Of a stretch of 64,000 nucleotides of DNA, positions 31,628-39,178 are shown piece by piece; position 1 is the first letter of the stretch, and each line of letters begins with the position of its first letter. Below the pieces are notes generated by a model that ran no database searches, was not told the origin of the DNA, and worked only from the letters and a program-made list of their open reading frames with translations. A program made the position numbers and the translations under genes. The stretch lies in NCBI RefSeq assembly GCF_020531845.1, contig NZ_JAJAVF010000004.1, forward strand, positions 62,001 through 126,000, given 5' to 3'. This DNA comes from Methylobacillus methanolivorans (GTDB lineage: Bacteria; Pseudomonadota; Gammaproteobacteria; Burkholderiales; Methylophilaceae).

Positions 31628-34483
31628 ATGAGCAGTACGAATATCTCTGACCGGGGCTTGAACGGTGCTATGCAGCTGAAAATGCTGAGTTTTGTCATTA
31701 ATCGCATTCAGGAAGCTGTGCTTATCTGTGATGCTGATGGCAGGATATGCCTAGTGAATTTGGCCAGCTGTGATGAACTGGGCTATACAGAGGAAAACCT
31801 GCTGCAAATGTCGGTGACTGAGGTGCTGACTAGTCTGGATGCTACACAATGGCAGATGGACTGGCAGGTGTTGCAACATCAGCAGATCATGATCCGCGAA
31901 ACCCATATCCGGAACAGTGATGCCACTACTATTCCCGTCGAGATCCAGGCTAATTATTTTGTCGATTCAGGTCAGCAGTATTGCGTGTTGTTGATCCGAA
32001 ATCTCAGTGCTCATCTGGAAATGCTGGAAAAGTTACGCGAGCAGGAGCTGCAATTCCGCCAGTTGGTCAAGAATTCCCCCGATATTTTTATTCGCTACGA
32101 TCAAGATTGCCGCCGTATTTTTCTGAGCGATGATTATGAGCGCGTATTTGGCGTATCTGCTGCCAAGGCATTGGGCAAAAAGCCAACTGAGGTCTGGGGT
32201 AGGCCCAACATGCCACCTGCAGAGTATGAAATCAGATTGCGAGAGGTGATGCAGTCGGGCACGGCTCAAGAAATTGAATTGGAGTGGATGAAGGGTAAAC
32301 ATTACGTGTGCCAGTCTCTGCACGCTGTGCCTGAGCGTAATGTCAAAGGCGAAATTACGGGGGTGTTGACCATTACGCGCGATATTTCACATATACGCCG
32401 TGTGGAGCGCGAACTCAGAAAACGAGAACAATACCAGAGTGCCTTGATTGAGAACTTTCCTTTTGTGGTTTGGCTCAAGGATTTGGATAGCAAATTATTG
32501 GCAGCTAACAGTGCTTATGCCGAGTTTGCCAAGGTGGCATCAAAAGAGGAGTTGGAAGGAAGAACAGATTTTGACTTGTTCCCCTTGGAAGATGCCAGGA
32601 ACTATGTTGATGGGGATAAGCGCGTCTTGCAAAGTGGCCTGCCTTATCTCGCAGTAGTGCCAATCACCAAGCCGAACGGTGAAAAGGGCTGGATAGAAGC
32701 TTATAAGTCGCCCATGGTATTAGATGGCAAAGTCGTGGGTACAGTAGGATTTTTCCGCGATGTCACCGAAATCAAGCAGAACGAGGAGAAGTTGCTACAA
32801 CGCGAGCGCGAACTGCAATCGCTGATCAATAATACGCCCGATACCATCATCCGTTATGACCTGAATGCACGCCGTTTATATGCTAATACGCCTAAATTGA
32901 AACGTATTGGTATCGACACCGAGAAGCTGATTGGGACATCGCCATCAGAATACCCCGGTGGTGAGGCGTATGTGAAATATGAGGAGAAGATTAAGGGAGT
33001 GATCAGCAGTGCAACGCCAGATTTCCTGGAGTTACACGGCAAGGCCGAGAATGGTAACGCATGGTTTATTCATGTGCGGATTGTGCCCGAATTTGGGGAC
33101 AACGGTCAGGTTGTGGGTGTGCTGGCGGTAGAGCGCGATATTACTGAGCTGATGGAATACCGGGAGCGGATTCATTATCTCGCATACTATGATGCATTGA
33201 CTGGCCTGCCGAACCGCACTTTATTCTCTGACCGTGTTAACCAGGTATTAGCGGATGCAAGTTGGCATGAGCAGCGCTTTGGGCTCATGATGCTTGACCT
33301 GGATCGCTTCAAGGAAGTCAATGATACTTTGGGGCACCAGGCAGGTGATGAGCTGCTGGTTGCCGTGGCGCAGCGGCTCAATGCCGCGGTGCGCAGCTAC
33401 GATACGATTGCGCGCTTGAGTGGTGATGAGTTTGCGATCCTGTTGCCTGAGTTGCGCAATCCTGATGACCTAGCGACCATCGCGAGGAAAATCAATGATG
33501 AGATTGCCAAGCCCTTTCATATTCACAAGAAAGAGCTTTTCATTTCTACCAGTATAGGGATTGCTATTTATCCCGACGATGGTGAAGATCGTGCCACACT
33601 GTTCAAGAGCGCTGATGTGGCGATGTATCACGCCAAGAACTATGGCCGCAATAACTACCAGTTCTATTCTCGCGAGTTGGGCTCCAAGGCGTCAGAATAC
33701 ATTATGTTGGGTGCCTCCATTCGACAGGCGCTCAAGAATGCTGAGTTTGAATTGTTCTACCAGCCTCAGGTTGATCTCATGTCAGGGAGCATTGTCGGCG
33801 CGGAGGCGTTGCTGCGCTGGCGTAACCCGCAATTGGGCGTGGTAATGCCAGATCGATTTATCAAGGTTGCGGAGGAAAGTGGCCTAATAGTGGAAATTGG
33901 CGAATGGGTATTGCGTGAGGCCTGCAATGCCTTGGTTAGCCTGAATAACAATCGCGGGGAACAGAGTCCGCTTAGCATGGCGGTCAATTTGTCTTCACGC
34001 CAGTTCCTTTATAACGATCTGCTGGCCTCGGTGAAGCAGATTTTGGCAGAAACCGGTTGCAAGCCTGAGTGGCTGAAACTGGAAATTACCGAGAGCCTGT
34101 TACTGGAAGACAGCCAGGAGATCATCAATACCCTGAGCGCATTCAAGGAAATGGGGATAACCATTTCGATTGATGACTTCTGTACTGGCTATTCTGCCAT
34201 GAGTTATCTTGGTCAGTTCCCAATCAGCCAGGTGAAGATAGATCGCTCTTTCGTGCGGGATATCGCTGCCAAGCAAGATAAGCTGGAGCTGATTACCGCC
34301 ATTATCCGCATTGCCCATGCCTTGAGGCTGGAACTGGTGGCAGAAGGTGTGGAGAGTAAGCAGCAGGCTAATTTGCTCAAGATTCAGGGATGCACGATTG
34401 CGCAAGGTTACTTCTTCGGCAAGCCCATGCGCCTGCGCCATCTGGAACTTATCTTGGCAGATGGACAAAACCTGATGCAGTAG
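31628..34483 (+). CDS. Multi-PAS GGDEF-EAL protein (cyclic-di-GMP turnover)
   Basis: A cytoplasmic protein of 951 residues with no membrane segment. Four PAS-like sensor modules occupy about residues 20-140, 140-265, 270-395 and 395-515. A GGDEF domain follows (YYDALTGLPNRTLFSDRV, DLDRFKEVNDTLGHQAGDEL, active-site variant RLSGDEFAILL). It is followed by an EAL domain with EALLRW, NLSSRQF, EITES, DDFCTGYSAMSYLG, KIDRSF, EGVES and QGYFFGKP. Both active sites look intact, so it may make or break c-di-GMP depending on PAS signals. The start at 31628 follows GGTGA; an in-frame GTG at 31619 is an alternative. It lies 100 bases after the sensor kinase and may share its regulation. Confidence 0.92.
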   Translation: MSSTNISDRGLNGAMQLKMLSFVINRIQEAVLICDADGRICLVNLASCDELGYTEENLLQMSVTEVLTSLDATQWQMDWQVLQHQQIMIRETHIRNSDATTIPVEIQANYFVDSGQQYCVLLIRNLSAHLEMLEKLREQELQFRQLVKNSPDIFIRYDQDCRRIFLSDDYERVFGVSAAKALGKKPTEVWGRPNMPPAEYEIRLREVMQSGTAQEIELEWMKGKHYVCQSLHAVPERNVKGEITGVLTITRDISHIRRVERELRKREQYQSALIENFPFVVWLKDLDSKLLAANSAYAEFAKVASKEELEGRTDFDLFPLEDARNYVDGDKRVLQSGLPYLAVVPITKPNGEKGWIEAYKSPMVLDGKVVGTVGFFRDVTEIKQNEEKLLQRERELQSLINNTPDTIIRYDLNARRLYANTPKLKRIGIDTEKLIGTSPSEYPGGEAYVKYEEKIKGVISSATPDFLELHGKAENGNAWFIHVRIVPEFGDNGQVVGVLAVERDITELMEYRERIHYLAYYDALTGLPNRTLFSDRVNQVLADASWHEQRFGLMMLDLDRFKEVNDTLGHQAGDELLVAVAQRLNAAVRSYDTIARLSGDEFAILLPELRNPDDLATIARKINDEIAKPFHIHKKELFISTSIGIAIYPDDGEDRATLFKSADVAMYHAKNYGRNNYQFYSRELGSKASEYIMLGASIRQALKNAEFELFYQPQVDLMSGSIVGAEALLRWRNPQLGVVMPDRFIKVAEESGLIVEIGEWVLREACNALVSLNNNRGEQSPLSMAVNLSSRQFLYNDLLASVKQILAETGCKPEWLKLEITESLLLEDSQEIINTLSAFKEMGITISIDDFCTGYSAMSYLGQFPISQVKIDRSFVRDIAAKQDKLELITAIIRIAHALRLELVAEGVESKQQANLLKIQGCTIAQGYFFGKPMRLRHLELILADGQNLMQ

Positions 34484-34536
34484 CGTTTTGCTCCCGAGGT
34501 TACCGGAATGGGCTTTGCACGCGGAAGACACTGCTA

Positions 34537-34555
34537 TATAATGAGATTTATTCTC
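34537..34555. promoter_or_regulatory. Fur-box-like site before ECF unit 1
   Basis: Aligned by hand to the 19-base E. coli Fur consensus GATAATGATAATCATTATC, this site matches at 14 positions. It also contains the AATGAGA...TCTCATT inverted repeat typical of natural Fur sites. It lies about 40 bases before the FecI-type gene. Confidence 0.7.
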
Positions 34556-34592
34556 ATTTATTGCGTCGTGTGCAGCTGCCACCCTCCTCATC

Positions 34593-35078
34593 TTGAACGC
34601 TTTCAAGGCTCTCTACACTAATCACCATAGCTGGCTTAGCCAATGGTTGCGCAAGAAAATGGGCAACCAGTTCGATGCGGCTGACCTGGCGCATGATACC
34701 TTCATGCGTGTTTTACTCAGTGGTGATGTCGATAAGCTGCATGAACCTCGTGCGTTTCTCACTACCGTGGCTTCTGGCCTGGTATCTAATTTTTATCGCC
34801 GTAAGAAACTGGAACAGGCTTATCTTGATGCCCTGATGCAATTGCCGGAAGCCGTCATGCCTTCGCCCGAGGTCAAAGCCATGATGTTGGAAACCTTGGT
34901 TGAAATTGATGGTCTGCTAGAGGGGTTGCCATATAACGTACGCAAGGCTTTCCTGCTTTCCCAGTTGGATGGCTTGAGTCAGGCGGAGATTGCCTTGGAG
35001 TTGGGCGTATCGATATCGACAGTCAAGCGCTACATTGTGCAAGCGATACAACAATGTTGTTTTGGAGGTGTGAGGTAA
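34593..35078 (+). CDS. FecI-type ECF sigma factor, unit 1
   Basis: The 161-residue protein has sigma region 2 (LYTNHHSWLSQWLRKKMG, ADLAHDTFMRVLL, EPRAFLTTVASGLV) and region 4 (LPYNVRKAFLLSQLDGLSQA, helix-turn-helix LELGVSISTVKRYI). FecI-type sigmas transcribe an adjacent TonB-dependent receptor gene on a surface signal. The start is a TTG (34593); no in-frame ATG or GTG is near. It overlaps the next gene by one base (TAATG). Its gene is preceded by a Fur-like site, so iron limitation should induce it. Confidence 0.93.
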   Translation: MNAFKALYTNHHSWLSQWLRKKMGNQFDAADLAHDTFMRVLLSGDVDKLHEPRAFLTTVASGLVSNFYRRKKLEQAYLDALMQLPEAVMPSPEVKAMMLETLVEIDGLLEGLPYNVRKAFLLSQLDGLSQAEIALELGVSISTVKRYIVQAIQQCCFGGVR

Positions 35079-36058
35079 TGGGGATGAATACGAGCAAGGA
35101 AATCTCCCTGAAGGTGAGCCGTGAGGCTGCCGAGTGGTTGGTAGAGCTGCAATCTGGCCAGCCCAGCCCTCAGACCCAGGCACAATGGCAAGCTTGGCGC
35201 GACGCACATCCTGAACATGAGCAGGCATGGCAGCATATTGAAAAGCTGGGAGAGCGGTTGGGAGGCTTATCATCATCCCTCGCCCATGCCACGCTGGCAC
35301 CCAAAGGCTCCTTGCAGCGCAGGCGTGCCATCAAGACCCTCTCAATGTTATTGTTTGCTGGTGGCAGTGCCTGGGTCGTGCAAGACAAGATGCCATGGTG
35401 GCAACTCAATGCTGATTACAGCACCGGCGTGGGTGAATCGCAGCGGGTGGTGCTGGAAGATGGCACCGTCGTGCAACTCAACTCATCCAGTGCGATTAAT
35501 GTGGCGTATACCGCACAACAGCGTATTGTGATGTTGCTACGCGGCGAGATTCATATTGCCACTGCCCACGAGCCTGCCAAGAGGCGGCCATTTTTGGTGG
35601 CGAGCGATCAAGGCAGTATGCGTGCCTTGGGAACCCAATTTGTTGTGCGACAGTTGACCAATGACAAGGATAGCCCGATCAAGATCGGTGTGCTGGAGGG
35701 GGCTGTCGAGGTTGCCCCCAACGAGATATCCACCAAAGTAAGGCTGCAGGCAGGAGAGCAGTTATCTTTTACGCGGCATATGCTGACACCAGTTGAGCCT
35801 ATTCTTCCATACGATACAGCCTGGCTGAAACGCATGCTGGTGGCAGATGACATGCCCCTGGCTGAATTCCTGGCCGAGCTTAGCCGCTACCGCAAAGGTA
35901 GCCTGAGTTGCGATGACAGTATCAAGCACCTGAAAGTGAGTGGGACGTATCCCTTGGAGGACACCGACAAGGTCATTGATATGCTGCAACAAAGTCTAAA
36001 GCTGGAAATCCGCATGTTGACCCGTTACTGGGTGCGCCTGATGCCAGCTTCGGTGTAA
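35078..36058 (+). CDS. FecR-type anti-sigma / signal transducer, unit 1
   Basis: The 326-residue inner-membrane protein has a cytoplasmic N-terminal sigma-binding domain (SREAAEWLVELQSG, WRDAHPEHEQAWQHIEKLGE) and a single membrane helix near residues 86-100. The periplasmic FecR domain contains VLEDGTVVQLNSSSAINV and GSMRALGTQFVVRQL. Three arginines (residues 81-83, RRRAIKTLS) precede the membrane helix, in the place reported for the Tat-type signal of FecR. The ATG at 35078 has a very good site, GGAGGTGAGG, and overlaps the sigma stop. It relays ligand occupancy of the receptor encoded next. Confidence 0.92.
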   Translation: MGMNTSKEISLKVSREAAEWLVELQSGQPSPQTQAQWQAWRDAHPEHEQAWQHIEKLGERLGGLSSSLAHATLAPKGSLQRRRAIKTLSMLLFAGGSAWVVQDKMPWWQLNADYSTGVGESQRVVLEDGTVVQLNSSSAINVAYTAQQRIVMLLRGEIHIATAHEPAKRRPFLVASDQGSMRALGTQFVVRQLTNDKDSPIKIGVLEGAVEVAPNEISTKVRLQAGEQLSFTRHMLTPVEPILPYDTAWLKRMLVADDMPLAEFLAELSRYRKGSLSCDDSIKHLKVSGTYPLEDTDKVIDMLQQSLKLEIRMLTRYWVRLMPASV

Positions 36059-36147
36059 ATTCCAACACATTATTGAGCTGTTTTTGATTCTTGCGTGGCA
36101 TTGGAAATAGGGGAACCTATTTTCATTCGCATATCAAGGGAAAATCA

Positions 36148-38589
36148 ATGCAGCACAAGCATTACATATCACCGCCACGGTTAAGGCTGGGTCAGTTGAT
36201 TCTGGCTCAGGCATTTTCCACACTACTAGTGTTTACCACACCTATCTTTGTTGGTTCTGCCATGGCAGAGGTGGCGGTTAAGCACTACCAGATTTCTGCT
36301 GGGCCGCTTAAAGATGCGCTGGCGCAATTCGGCCAACACGCACAAATCATGCTTTCTTACAGCGGTGAGCTGGTAGCTGGGTTGCATAGCAATGGCTTGA
36401 ACAAGGCTGCATCGGTGAGCGAAGGCCTGGAGCAATTGCTAGCTGGAACTGGCTTAGAGGCGGTTTCGCAGGAAAACGGCGGCTATGTATTGCGCAAGGT
36501 TGCCAGGCCTAACACTGGCCGTACGGAAAGCACCCTGCAAGAGGTGCGGGTGCATGCCAGCAAGGATCCAACAACGGAAAATACGGGTTCTTACACCACA
36601 AGTGCTACCGGTGCTTCTACCAAATTGCCGTTGTCACTCCGTCATACACCGCAATCGGTTAGTGTGATCACGCGTCAGCGCATGGACGACCAGAACCTGA
36701 CACAGTTGCAGGAGGTGCTGGAGCAAACCGTGGGGATTACCGTGACGCAGAGCGGGTATGTTGGCGCTAACTGGAACGGCTACCAGTCACGAGGATTCTA
36801 TATCGATAATTATTTAGTTGATGGCCTGCCACAGCGGAATGGTTTTGAGCAGATGACATCGGACATGGCATTTTATGACCGGGTGGAAATATTGCGTGGT
36901 GCCAATGGTATTGTGAATGGCGTGGGTTCGCCTGGGGGGAGTGTCAACTTTATCCGCAAAAAACCGACCAAGGAATTCCAGGCTTCTATCACTGGGCAAG
37001 TGGGTTCTTGGGACAACTATCGCGGTATGCTGGATATTTCCACCCCTTTGAATGCAGATGGCAGTGTGCGTACTCGCGTAGTTGGCGTCAAACAGGACAG
37101 TCGCTCCTATACAGAGCGCTTTTCTCTTGATCGTGAGATGTTTTATGGCATTCTTGAGGCAGAAATTACCCCTGCTACCTTGTTCACTGCAGGCGTTGAA
37201 TATCAGAAATATGACACCAATGCTTCGCCTGAAGCAGGCTTCCCCTTGTTCTACACTGATGGCTCGCATACGCATTGGAAGCGCTCGAAAAATCCAGGGG
37301 CCAATTGGGCATACAGCAAGCATGAAAAACTCGCTTGGTTCACTTCGCTGGAGCATTTCTTTGAAAATGACTGGCGCGCTAAGGTACAGTTTAATCGTTC
37401 CCGCATCGAGTACGATTCACTCATAGGCTCGGCAGCCTGGGGATATCCAGATCGCAACACGGGCGCCGGGGTTAATCTATATGCAGGTCGCTGGGAAGCC
37501 AAGCCGGTGCAGAATGCATTGGATGTCTATGCTAGCGGCCCGTTCTCCCTGTTGGGGCGACAACATGAGCTGGTATTTGGCATCAACGCTTCTGATAGCG
37601 AATATAACGCTCCCGAGAATGAGCTTTGGTATATCACTGGCTATGATCCCAGCGTGCCAAATTTCATCAATTGGGATGGTAATTCGCCAGCCGCGCCGTA
37701 CTTGCCAGCAACGGGGCGTTACAAATTCAGGGAGCGCCAGTTTGGTGCCTATGCTACTGCTAAATTTAAACCTACAGATAAGCTGGCTATCCTGGCCGGT
37801 GCGCGTGTCAGTCACTGGCATCAGGCAACCGAGCACGAGCCAGGCGATAGGGAAAGCAAGTCAGAAACCGGTGAAGTGACACCTTACATTGCCGTGACGT
37901 ATGACATTACCGATATAGCTTCTGTCTATGCCAGTTATACCACCATTTTCTCGCCGCAGTCTTATCGGGATATTAATGGTACATTTCTTCCTCCCTTGGA
38001 AGGAAATAGCATGGAGGCAGGCGTCAAGCATGCTTTTTACGGTGGTCGCTTGAATACTAGCTTGGCCGTATTCCATGTTGAGCAGGATAATACCCCTGTG
38101 GAGTTGGTGGGGGTCCCAAGCCCAGCAGGAGGGGCGGCTTATAGGGCCGAGAAGGGCACGACCAGCAAGGGGTTCGAGGCCGAGTTGGCTGGCGAGTTAC
38201 AGCCCGGTTGGCAAGTTAGTGGAGGCTATACTTATCGAATCTCCAAGGATGCCGATGGCAACCTGATGCAAACTGTTGCGCCTAAAAATCTTGTCAAACT
38301 GTTTACCAGTTATCGTTTGCACGGTGACTGGAATAAGTTGACTATCGGAGGTGGTGTCAATTGGCAGAGCCGTATCTATTCAGAAGGCACCGGCCCTGGC
38401 GGTACATATCGCTTCACGCAGGGTAGCTATGCTGTTGTTAACCTGCTGGCACGCTACCAATTTGATGAGCACCTGTCTGCAGCGCTGAATGTCAACAACC
38501 TGCTGGACAAAACCTATTACAGCAGCACCAGCATGGGGTTCTATGGCGCACCTAGCAATGCCATGCTAACCGTAAAATACCAATTCTAG
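36148..38589 (+). CDS. TonB-dependent siderophore receptor with STN signalling domain, unit 1
   Basis: The 813-residue outer-membrane protein starts at 36148 (MQHKHYISPPRLRLGQLILA) after AAGGG. A signal peptide ends near VGSAMA. An STN domain (ISAGPLKDALAQFGQHAQIM) follows, which talks to FecR in the periplasm. A TonB-box-like stretch (TLQEVRVHAS) comes next, then the plug (RHTPQSVSVITRQRMDDQNL, YQSRGFYIDNYLVDGLPQ, RGANGIVNGVGSPGGSVNFI). The 22-strand barrel ends in the C-terminal Phe (TVKYQF). The plug pattern is that of ferric-siderophore receptors of the FhuE/FpvA kind. The substrate is not deducible. Confidence 0.93.
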   Translation: MQHKHYISPPRLRLGQLILAQAFSTLLVFTTPIFVGSAMAEVAVKHYQISAGPLKDALAQFGQHAQIMLSYSGELVAGLHSNGLNKAASVSEGLEQLLAGTGLEAVSQENGGYVLRKVARPNTGRTESTLQEVRVHASKDPTTENTGSYTTSATGASTKLPLSLRHTPQSVSVITRQRMDDQNLTQLQEVLEQTVGITVTQSGYVGANWNGYQSRGFYIDNYLVDGLPQRNGFEQMTSDMAFYDRVEILRGANGIVNGVGSPGGSVNFIRKKPTKEFQASITGQVGSWDNYRGMLDISTPLNADGSVRTRVVGVKQDSRSYTERFSLDREMFYGILEAEITPATLFTAGVEYQKYDTNASPEAGFPLFYTDGSHTHWKRSKNPGANWAYSKHEKLAWFTSLEHFFENDWRAKVQFNRSRIEYDSLIGSAAWGYPDRNTGAGVNLYAGRWEAKPVQNALDVYASGPFSLLGRQHELVFGINASDSEYNAPENELWYITGYDPSVPNFINWDGNSPAAPYLPATGRYKFRERQFGAYATAKFKPTDKLAILAGARVSHWHQATEHEPGDRESKSETGEVTPYIAVTYDITDIASVYASYTTIFSPQSYRDINGTFLPPLEGNSMEAGVKHAFYGGRLNTSLAVFHVEQDNTPVELVGVPSPAGGAAYRAEKGTTSKGFEAELAGELQPGWQVSGGYTYRISKDADGNLMQTVAPKNLVKLFTSYRLHGDWNKLTIGGGVNWQSRIYSEGTGPGGTYRFTQGSYAVVNLLARYQFDEHLSAALNVNNLLDKTYYSSTSMGFYGAPSNAMLTVKYQF

Positions 38590-38600
38590 TAGTAAATGAA

Positions 38601-38635
38601 TTCACAGGAGCGACATATCATGCCGCCCCTGTGAA
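38601..38635 (+). terminator. Hairpin after receptor gene 1 (weak terminator candidate)
   Basis: Arms TTCACAGG (38601-38608) and CCTGTGAA (38628-38635) enclose 19 bases and are followed by GTTTTA. It lies just after the stop of the unit 1 receptor gene. Confidence 0.45.
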
Positions 38636-38641
38636 GTTTTA

Positions 38642-38658
38642 TGCACATTATTGGTGCC
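38642..38658. promoter_or_regulatory. NtrC-box-like palindrome (distal)
   Basis: TGCACATTATTGGTGCC fits GCAC-N7-GTGC, the core of the NtrC (GlnG) site TGCACC-N5-GGTGCA. It lies about 400 bases upstream of the sigma-54 promoter, so its role is less certain than that of the nearer pair. Confidence 0.45.
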
Positions 38659-38863
38659 TAATTCTCTTGGAACGGGAGTTGTGGCCGGCCCAGAATTTTC
38701 CTTCCGATTTCCTGCATCAGCGGAAAATTGTTTCACTCATCAGTACAATACAATCTTTAGCTTCATGTTTCAGTTCATTTCAGGTAAGTGAACTGTAGTT
38801 TCCCCACTTCATATCCTCTAAGCCAGCAGGTTTGCTAGGTTAGATCTGATTCTATCGGCACTG

Positions 38864-38880
38864 CGCACGAAAAATGTGCC
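38864..38880. promoter_or_regulatory. NtrC-box-like palindrome (enhancer, site A)
   Basis: The sequence contains GCAC (38865-38868), seven bases, and GTGC (38876-38879), the NtrC core spacing. It lies about 165 bases upstream of the -24 element of the gltB sigma-54 promoter. It is centred 30 bases from the next such palindrome. Confidence 0.65.
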
Positions 38881-38893
38881 TCAAATGTGCATG

Positions 38894-38910
38894 CGCACAT
38901 TTTTGGTGCT
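38894..38910. promoter_or_regulatory. NtrC-box-like palindrome (enhancer, site B)
   Basis: GCAC (38895-38898), seven bases, GTGC (38906-38909). Together with site A, 30 bases (about three helical turns) away, it resembles the paired NtrC enhancer sites known upstream of sigma-54 nitrogen genes such as glnA. Confidence 0.65.
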
Positions 38911-39039
38911 TTTGATAACATTCTCAACAACTCCATATCATTCGCAAAACGTGATGCTTGGTGTGCAATGCTTTGTTTTTAAAGTGGATGTGCCTTGATG
39001 GAAATGCGGAAGGTGAATATCTATAGCATTAACTTGGTT

Positions 39040-39055
39040 TGGTATGGTAATTGCT
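39040..39055 (+). promoter_or_regulatory. Sigma-54 (RpoN) promoter of gltB
   Basis: TGGTATGGTAATTGCT satisfies every position of the sigma-54 consensus TGGYAYR-N4-TTGCW. The invariant GG (39041-39042) and GC (39053-39054) have exactly ten bases between them. Two NtrC-type sites lie 130-180 bases upstream, the usual enhancer distance. Confidence 0.75.
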
Positions 39056-39178
39056 TATTAATAAGACCGGCGGAAGTTGGGGGTGCTTGGAATGGCAACG
39101 AGACACCACAATATACCATGCCATGGAGCACGGTATAACCGGAGCCGCATCAGATTAATGAATTTGCTGGAGAGGTGA

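Larger units (their letters stand above)
38590..39178. other. Regulatory intergenic region upstream of gltB
   Basis: These 589 bases hold no gene. They carry a hairpin after the receptor gene, three NtrC-type palindromes, a further inverted repeat (AATTTTCC 38694-38701 with GGAAAATT 38722-38729), and a sigma-54 promoter at 39040. The leader from the predicted start site to the gltB ATG is about 110 bases. Confidence 0.7.

Noticed and set aside
33181..33460. Idea that the GGDEF domain is inactive because it reads SGDEF
   Set aside because: SGDEF is an accepted active variant and the surrounding metal and substrate residues are present.
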